A stretch of DNA of 64,000 bases, taken from Chlorops oryzae. Lineage: Eukaryota; Arthropoda; Insecta; Diptera; Chloropidae. The stretch is from the NCBI GenBank assembly GCA_020466095.1, contig CM035806.1, forward strand, positions 58,477,044-58,541,043, read 5' to 3'. The position numbers and the translations under genes are program-made. Shown here piece after piece: positions 56,876-64,000 of the stretch; position 1 is the first letter of the stretch, and every line of letters begins with the position of its first letter. The notes under the pieces are model-generated. The model had not been told where the DNA came from and did not search any database. It saw nothing but the letters and a program-made list of their open reading frames with translations.

Positions 56876-58165
56876 ACAGGTTGGCTGATAAGTCCCCGGT
56901 CTAACAAAGAAAAACACATTTTTTTGTCAAAATTCGTTTTTATTATTCAACATAGTTCCCTTCAAGAGCGATACAACGATTATAACGACCTTCCAATTTT
57001 TTGATACCATTTTGGTAGTACTCCTTCGGTTTTGCCTCAAAATAGGCCTCAGTTTCGGCGATCACCTCTTCATTGCAGCCAAATTTTTTCCCTGCGAGCA
57101 TCCTTTTGAGGTCTGAGAACAAGAAAAAGTCGCTGGGGGCCAGATCTGGAGAATACGGTGGATGGGGAAGCAATTCGAAGCCTAATTCATGAATTTTTGC
57201 CATCGTTCTCAATGACTTGTGGCACGGTGCGTTGTCTTGGTGGAACAACACTTTCTTCTTCTTCATATGGGGCCGTTTTGCCGCGATTTCGACCTTCAAA
57301 CGCTCCAATAACGACATATAATAGTCACTGTTGATGGTTTTTCCCTTCTCAAGATAATCGATAAAAATTATTCCATGCCCATCCCAAAAAACAGAGGCCA
57401 TTACTTTGCCAGCGGACTTTTGAGTCTTTCCACGCTTCGGAGACGGTTCACGATCGCTGTCCACTCAGCCGACTGTCGATTGGACTCAGGAGTGTAGTGA
57501 TAGAGCCATGTTCATCCATTGTCACATATCGACGCAAAAACTCGGGTGTATTGGGAGTTAACAGCTGCAAACACCGCTCAGAATCATCAACACGTTGTTG
57601 TTTTTGGTCAAATGTGAGCTCGCGCGGCACCCATTTTGCACAGAGCTTTTTCATATCCAAATATTGATGAATGATATGACCAACACGTTCCTTTGATATC
57701 TTTAGGCCTCTGCTATCTCGATCAACTTCATTTTACGGTCATTCAAAATCATTTTGTGAATTTTTTTGATGTTTTCGTCGGTAACCACCTCTTTCCGGGC
57801 GTCCACTGCGTTCACCGTCCTCCGTGCTCATTTCACCACGCTTGAATTTTGCATACCAATCAATTATTGTTGATTTTCCTGGGGCAGAGTCGGAAACTCA
57901 TTATCAAGCCAAGTTTTTGCTTCCACTGTATTTTTTCCCTTCAGAAAACAGTATTTTTCAAAACACGAAATTCCTTTTTTTCCATTTTTTTCACAATAAC
58001 AAAAGTTGCTTCACAAAAGACGCTCTATCTCACAAAACTAATTGACTTACAGACGTCAAATTTTGACACGAATCATTTGAAAGTTGCCACTATATAAAAA
58101 TATTATGCATTTAATACTAGCGACGCCATCTATGTGTCAGACCGGGGACTTATCAGCCAACCTGT
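56876..58165 (-). mobile_element. Himar1-like (irritans subfamily) mariner, copy 2
   Basis: At 1290 bp, it has ACAGGTTGGCTGATAAGTCC ends and TA at 56874-56875 and 58166-58167. The transposase on - retains the C-terminus (RYNRCIALEGNYVE) and the central DDE region with HQDNAPCH and LAPSDFFLF (D,D34D). Single-base indels break it at the MDE box (about 57512), near 57438, and in the N-terminal HTH (about 57700-57900). Excision on paper restores SNNMCKISDHES in the host LINE. Confidence 0.92.
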
Positions 58166-58911
58166 TAAGATTAGCGACCACGAATCATTGGAAATAGTCA
58201 TTAATGTACGAAATCCGAAAAGAGACGCGAGAGGCAAAAGCATAAAGATAATGCAATTCAATAAAAGGCAATTCGGTGATAATCTGGCAAATAGTGATAT
58301 AGTAAATTTAAGTAACCTGGCAAACTGTGATGAAATGGCTAAGATATTTAGAAACAATATAATGAGTGCGCTTATAAGTATGACTAGAATAAAGACTGTA
58401 AACGTAGGAACGAACTGTGATATGTGGTTCAATAACAGGCTGCAAAGCATACGAAGCCAAAAAATTTATTACTATGAAATTGCAAAAATAACACAAAGTG
58501 CGAGCGACTGGTGTGAATATAGAAACTGCAGAAATAAGTACGTAACCGAGCTGAAAAAAGCCAAAAACAGTTATATTCAAGAAACAATTGTAAACTCGAG
58601 CGACCAAAAAGCAATGTGGCAAAATATAAAAAAGTTGGTCCTAAAAGAGGAAAGATCTGCAATAAATAAACTCTTAATAAATAATGTTGCATTGGTAGAA
58701 CCGGAGCGCATAGCTAATAGTCTAAACGATTACTTTATAGACAGTATAAAATCAATACATGAGAGCATTCAATGCGTGAGATATAAAAACTATATTTGTG
58801 AAATAAGAACCAGTTTTCGCTTTAAAGAAGTAAATTTAAATGAGCTAAAGACCATAAAAAATATAAACAACAAAAAAGACTTCAAATTTTTATCAGCGAG
58901 TATGTTATCAG

Positions 58912-59269
58912 TAGGGCTCGGATTTTGTCACCCTAAAATGCTAATTTTCCACTATCAAAGTTTCCACTTTTGCATGGACCCTACGAATAACTTGTTCGAA
59001 AAATTCTCGCGAATTTCTTAAAGATGATAGTTTTATTTGTAAAAAGGTGTTAATTTTGAATCTTTATTTAAATCTGAAAAAATTACCTAAAATATATCCT
59101 TAAAGGTGAAAAATGCACAAAATGCCCATATCGGTCAAAAATGACGAAAAAATCCCCTAAAAAATTCTATATTTAGACTCCACTAACCATGTATCACATA
59201 AAAAACTAGTCAAATCTTCTTTCTAGCTTCAGAAAAAAAAGATGACTTGTCAACAAAATCCGAGCCCTA
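58912..59269. mobile_element. hAT-type MITE in LINE ORF2
   Basis: Ends are TAGGGCTCGGATTTTGT (17 bp, perfect) with an 8-bp duplication GTTATCAG (58904-58911, 59270-59277). It is 358 bp. Removing it joins ASMLSAAFEVIGP in frame. Its TAGGGCT start is shared with the fold-back element at 14337. Confidence 0.9.
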
Positions 59270-60192
59270 GTTATCAGCTGCCTTCGAAGTTATTGGACCA
59301 ACCCTACTAAGGATACTAAATTTATCATTGAGAGATGGAGTCTTCTCGGAGTGTTGGAAGGAAGTGAGAGTCGTTCCGATAGGAAAGGTGAAAAAACCCG
59401 AAAGGCCAGAGAATTTTCGACCTGTGAATACCATCCAAATGGAAAGTAAGATTCTAGAGAAAATCGTACACAACCAGCTGTCGGAATATTTGGAAAACTA
59501 TAAAGTGCTCTCCGAGAATCAAACAGGCTTTAGGAGCAACCATAGCTGCGAATCGTTATTAAACCTCATTGTCGCTAAATGGAAGCAAGAATTAGATGCA
59601 AAAAACAGTATAGTGGCAGTCTTTTTGGATCTACAGAGGGCGTTTGAAACTATAGATCGGAAAATCCTGCTAGTGAAATTAGAAAAACATGGAATCAGGG
59701 GTGCTGAGCTGAGATGGTTCGCGAGCTATTTAACAGGGAGAACGCAGAGAACAAGAGTTGACGATGTGGTATCAGAGGAAAGAAGAGTTGATTTGGATGT
59801 GCCTCAATGAGCAATCTTAGGAACACTCTTATTTATAATATATGTAAATGACATCGAGAAGGTAATCAAGTATGCCAAAGTTTGTTTGTTCGCTGACGAC
59901 ACCCTACTGTACGTAAAAGGTAGTTCGACAGGTGAGTGTATAAGAAAGATGAATATAGATCTTGAAAATATTTCCCAGTACTTTAAGATGAATAAGCTTA
60001 GCCTAAATACGAAGAAAACTAAAGCAAAGATTTTACGTGGTAACTCTGATACAAATATTGTAATTTGCAACGAGATAATAGAAAAGGTAGTGGAAATGAA
60101 ATATTTGGGCGTTATTATAGATAGAAATCTAAAATTCGACAAACATATTGAATACATTTGTAAGAAGATTGCAAAAAAGTTAGGTTTTTTTA

Positions 60193-61329
60193 GGTGCTGA
60201 TTATGTATGGCAACTTTTTTTTAGTTTGGTTGCCTTTCGCGCAAGGCAACCAAATTGCGATTACGTATGGCAACTAGAACATGCAGCTGATTTTTTAGTT
60301 GCCTTGTTAGTTGCCTCACAAATTTTGTAGCGATTACGGATGGCAACGCTTTTTCGGTTCGGTTGCCTTAACAGTCAAAACAAGGCAACTGCTATTTAGC
60401 AGTTGCCTTTTCCATTTTTCAGTTGCCTGGGGGTGCAATAGTTCGTAAAATGGAACACAGTAAATGAAATTTTTTTTAAATACAAAAGTATTGTAATTAT
60501 TGATAGTTTTTATCTATTAAAGACAAAATGGTGATAGCAAAAAAAAAAAATATTAACAAAAATTAAAGGAGGTTTTGAAACAGCATCCAGATATAGGGCG
60601 GTGAAAGATTTGGAATACATTTGCCGAATAGCTGAATCGTTAAGTACTAACTTTAGTTTAATGAAATAATCCAATGATTCCATTAATGTACATGATTGCA
60701 GAATGTACTGAAATCCAGATTTTCTGTAAAGATCCAGTTTTGAAGAATTTTTTAAGCCTCTATTATGTTCCTCATATTCGTCCCTCTAGAACATTTTGCT
60801 CTCCTTTTACCACTATGCATATTGGTGTTTGTTCCAAAACCATATTAAAGACATTTCCACATCTATCCACGTCGCGTTTTATTCATCGAGTACATAGCGC
60901 GATGTCTCATTGCTTAGTTGAATTAAAAACAATTTAAATGGATTTTGAACGTGCCGGCTGCTTGGCTGTTGCAATTTCTTCAACGTATTACGAATCCTCC
61001 TGTGCGCCCTGGTCTCTAATTTTCAGTGAGTAAAAAGATCTCCTAAATAACCTCCATATATTTCTTTTTATCGCGTAATTTGTGAACCTGATGCATAAAC
61101 TTTTCAAAAAAACTGTTTCAAATCAACAAATTTCAAAAAATATTGATGCTTTCTTGAAACATATGTTTTTAGTTGCCTAAAATGCTAGATTTTCAGTTGG
61201 CAACGCGACGCAATAGTCAACCAAAATAAGTTGCCATCCGTAATCGCAATTTCTAGTTCGGTTGCCTTAATAGTTCGGTTGCCTCTGAGGCAACTCAACT
61301 TTTTTTGGTTGCCATACATAATCAACACC
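60193..61329. mobile_element. PIF/Harbinger-type element with repeated GATTACGNATGGCAAC motifs
   Basis: Inverted ends GGTG(C/T)TGATTATGTATGGCAA are flanked by TTA duplications (60190-60192, 61330-61332). The motif GATTACGTATGGCAAC or a near variant recurs at about 60258, 60333 and inverted at about 61235, along with many GTTGCC repeats in the outer 250 bp of both ends. A frame of 87 codons at 60674-60937 is unrecognised. Removal restores KLGFFNWIRKKLTLD in the LINE. Confidence 0.8.
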
Positions 61330-61489
61330 TTAATTGGATTAGAAAGAAGTTGACGTTAGATATCGCGATACCCAAGTCCTATCGGTATCCTCCATCACTA
61401 AGTTGTATTAGTTGCGTTCAAAACTATATTTAGTGTCGAAACTGGTGCGAGAAATAATTTTTAATTAATCGTGAATCACTGTCTTATTA

Positions 61490-64000
61490 AATGGACAAGT
61501 AATTAAAGAAATTTCGAATGTTACAGAAGAGGAACGTACTGTTATATATTATTCTAGGTTTCTTATTAAATACAAAAAAGGTGATGCTCCCGGAAGCCAT
61601 GCAGAAGAGCCATGCCATATACAAGAAGCACACAATGTGACAACAATAACAAAAAATTAGCCACATGTTACTACAAATAAAGAAGAACAATCTGGAAATT
61701 TGGATCCCGAAATAATGCAGCATGCGGCAATGGACTTATATTCAAGAGGTGCATATGAAACTGTGCCTTCCAAAACTCTCAAAAACAAAAAGAGACAGAA
61801 ATTCCGGCCATTTGGTTAAATACATTCATTTGGATAGAAGCAAGAAAGGGACGTGATAAAGCTTCTCAACCATACTGTAAGCTTTGTAAAATATTACTAG
61901 TGAATAATTTTAATCATTTGTTAAGACATGAACAATCAACTGGTCATTCAAATTAAGACGTTAAAGGCTCAGCCGCCAATAGAAGACAATATACATGTAA
62001 AAAATTTTAAAAAGAAGACTGAGCAGAAAGTGATAGCGGAGTTAAGAATAATTATGTTTATATTAGCCTATACTCTACAATTTACAATGGTCAAACCACT
62101 CATATCTTTGATCAAATCTGTGGCTTCCGATTCAAAAAATGTGAAAACTTTAAAATGCGGCAAAACTAAAGCTACAGAAATCCCAAGAGATTAGGGGAGC
62201 TTAAGGAATTTCAAGAATATTTTTCTGTTAAACCGCACAAAATTCTGAAACTTGCGTCTACTAGATGGCTCTCATTAGAAAATGTTGTTTCAAGAATCCT
62301 AGAACAATGGGTTCCACTGCAACATTATTTCATATCATATGATCTTGAAGCCAACGCGGATTTGGCGAATAATATTTTTCGCGAACTTTCAGATTAAAAC
62401 AAAGTCTACTTTTATTTTTTTAGCATACATTATAAAATTGACAAATAAAAATAATTAAGAGTTTCAGGATGAAAAGCCCAGAATTCATATTTTGCTTCCA
62501 ACAATAAAAGCTTATTTTAAAACAGTTCTTCAAAATTTTATAAAGCCCGAATAATTGGATGCTGTACTATTAAAAGAAAAGAATATAAGCGATCCAGAAA
62601 TAACTTTACAAGCTAGTGAAGTATATATTAGGTGTAGTAAAAAGAAATCCATTATTTTTCCAATAGATGGCTTTATTTATCTGCATCTCGCGTTGTATAA
62701 GTCCGATCGTGTTCCGCTAGGGGGCATTAGAAAGATGACAGTTCCTACTAAAAAAGCTTTTTTGACACTTTTTTGATTGATTGATTCAGTTTTGTTTGAG
62801 AGCTTGTCAAAGATGAACATCAGCAAAGAGAAAATTCGCTACATTTTTACAGTTTTTCTTCGATAAGGGAGAAAAACGCAAGCCAGGCGGCTGAAAATGT
62901 GAATAGCGTTTATGGACCTGATACTGTAACAGCCAATCATGCGCAATTTTGGTTTCGTCGATTCCGTTCCGGTAACTTCGATGTCAAGGATGCACCACGC
63001 ACTGGAAGGCCAATTGTCGAAAATGTCGATAAAATCATGGAAATTATCGATTCCGACCGTCATGTTAGCACTGTTTCGATTGCAAAAGAGCTAAAGATTA
63101 CACAAAAAACCGTTTGGAACCATTTCAATAAGGCTGGATACACAAAGAAGCTCGATGTATGGGTGCCACACGAGTTAACGCAAAAAAACCTCATAGACCG
63201 AATTTCCATCTGCGAATCGCTGCTGAACCGCAACAAAATCGACCCATTTCTGAAGCGGTTGGTGACTGGTGATGAAAAGTGGGTCACTTACGACAACGTC
63301 AAGCGAAAACGGTCGTGGTCGAAACACGGTGACCGGCGGAAACGGTGGCCAAGCCAGGATTGACGGCCAAGAAGGTTTTGCTGTGTGTTTGGTGGGATTG
63401 GCAGGGAATTATCTACTATGAGCTGCTCCCATACGGCAAAACTCTTAACTCGGAACTCTACTGTCAACAATTGGACCGTCTGAAGGAAGCAATCGCCCAT
63501 AAACGGCCAGCTTTGGCCAATAGGAGAGGAATTGTGTTCCATCAGGACAACGCCAGGCCACACACATCGATAGTGACTCGCCAGAAGCTCCGGGAGTTTG
63601 GTTGGGAGGTTCTTCTGCATCCACCTTATAGTCCGGACCTGGCACCAAGTGATTATCATCTGTTCCTGTCCATGGCGAACAATTTTGCTGGTGAAACTTT
63701 CGCTTCAAGAGAGGCTTCTGAAATTCGACTGTCTCAATTTTTTGCTAATAGGAACGAGGGCTTCTATGAGAGAGGCATAATGAAATTACCTTTAAAATGG
63801 CAACAAGTTATCGAACAAAACGGCGCATATTTGACCTAAATCGGGTCATTCTAACTATCTTAAATAAAGCCCTCAATTGAATGCAAAAATAATGGATTTC
63901 TTTTTACTACACCTAATATAAATTTATCATCTAGTATCGTAATTTTGATGGCATTGTTTCCAAATCTTATGGATGAAAGGGAAATCGAGAATTTAGATGA
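61490..64000 (+). pseudogene. BED/hAT-like (ZNF862/KIAA1586-type) transposase relic, split by mariner copy 3
   Basis: Scattered + strand coding: WIEARKGRDKASQPYCKLCK...RHEQSTGHSN (BED-like finger, 61830-61955) and KILKLASTRWLSLENVVSRILEQW (62240-62310, the hAT RW box). IKPE.LDAVLLKEKNISD follows (about 62540), and across the mariner EVYINLSSSIVILMALFPNL...IENLD to the window end. Several stops. It probably continues beyond 64000. Confidence 0.65.
62628..63916 (+). mobile_element. mellifera-type mariner, copy 3, complete but inactivated
   Basis: At 1289 bp, it is the same length as copy 2, with TTAGGTGTAG ends and TA at 62626-62627 and 63917-63918. The transposase ATG is at 62815. Frame errors are an extra T in CTACATTTTTACAG (about 62843), an extra A in GAGAAAAACGC (about 62875) and a lost A in GGTGACCGG (about 63330). 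The D,D34D motifs are intact. Copies 1-3 differ by only a few bases, so they are young. Confidence 0.9.

Overview
This is animal nuclear DNA, almost certainly from a higher fly (Diptera, plausibly a tephritid-like species; the species cannot be fixed from this window). Evidence: spliced fly genes with GT..AG introns, very large AT-rich introns, Himar1-type and mellifera-type mariners, DINE-1/Helitron-like repeats, LOA-, I- and CR1/Jockey-type LINEs, and many hAT elements. Most of the window is transposable-element (TE) DNA. Three 100-N gaps (5986-6085, 18654-18753, 45667-45766) divide it into four contigs.

Two host genes are present. On the + strand, five exons of hobbit (BLTP2/KIAA0100 family, a bridge-like lipid-transfer protein) lie at 19809-20266, 20339-20819, 39769-41253, 41335-42051 and 43161-44079. 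Both ends of the gene are missing. The third listed intron is 18.95 kb of nested TEs, and the last exon carries an apparent one-base frameshift. On the - strand, the last two exons of Nipped-A (TRRAP/Tra1) lie at 53082-51859 and 51606-51040. The two genes point towards each other, but they sit on different contigs.

Contig 1 (1-5985) holds a degenerate LOA-type LINE. Contig 2 (6086-18653) holds the 3' part of an I-like LINE, a Ty3/Gypsy element with both LTRs (6931-14327), three hAT-type non-autonomous insertions in its left LTR region, a 3.5-kb fold-back hAT, and the 3' end of a BED-type hAT. Both ends of contig 2 match 25782-26901 of contig 3 in the same order, so it looks like the undeleted form of that intron locus placed at the wrong position. 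Contig 3 (18754-45666) holds hobbit. Its large intron contains a Tc1-like element split by a DINE-like repeat, a mellifera mariner, the two halves of the I-like LINE, and the BED-hAT. The BED-hAT is itself split by an LTR-like block carrying a Himar1-like mariner, a piggyBac derivative, a MITE and a templated patch. A CAGTGGCGTAGC-type hAT containing two nested inverted-repeat elements lies in the LINE's 5' half. Contig 4 (45767-64000) holds Jockey 3' ends, DINE-like arrays, a hexamer-rich hAT MITE, Nipped-A, and a CR1/Jockey-type LINE (53772-61365) interrupted by four different transposons. It ends in a BED/hAT-like relic split by a third mellifera mariner.

No RNA gene, CRISPR array or bacterial-type operon was seen. 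The most informative observations are the nested insertions with exact target-site duplications, several of which restore an open reading frame when removed on paper; the probable misplaced haplotype contig; two hAT insertions at the identical 8-bp site in the two LTRs of one Gypsy element; and Himar1-like mariners suggestive of horizontal transfer.
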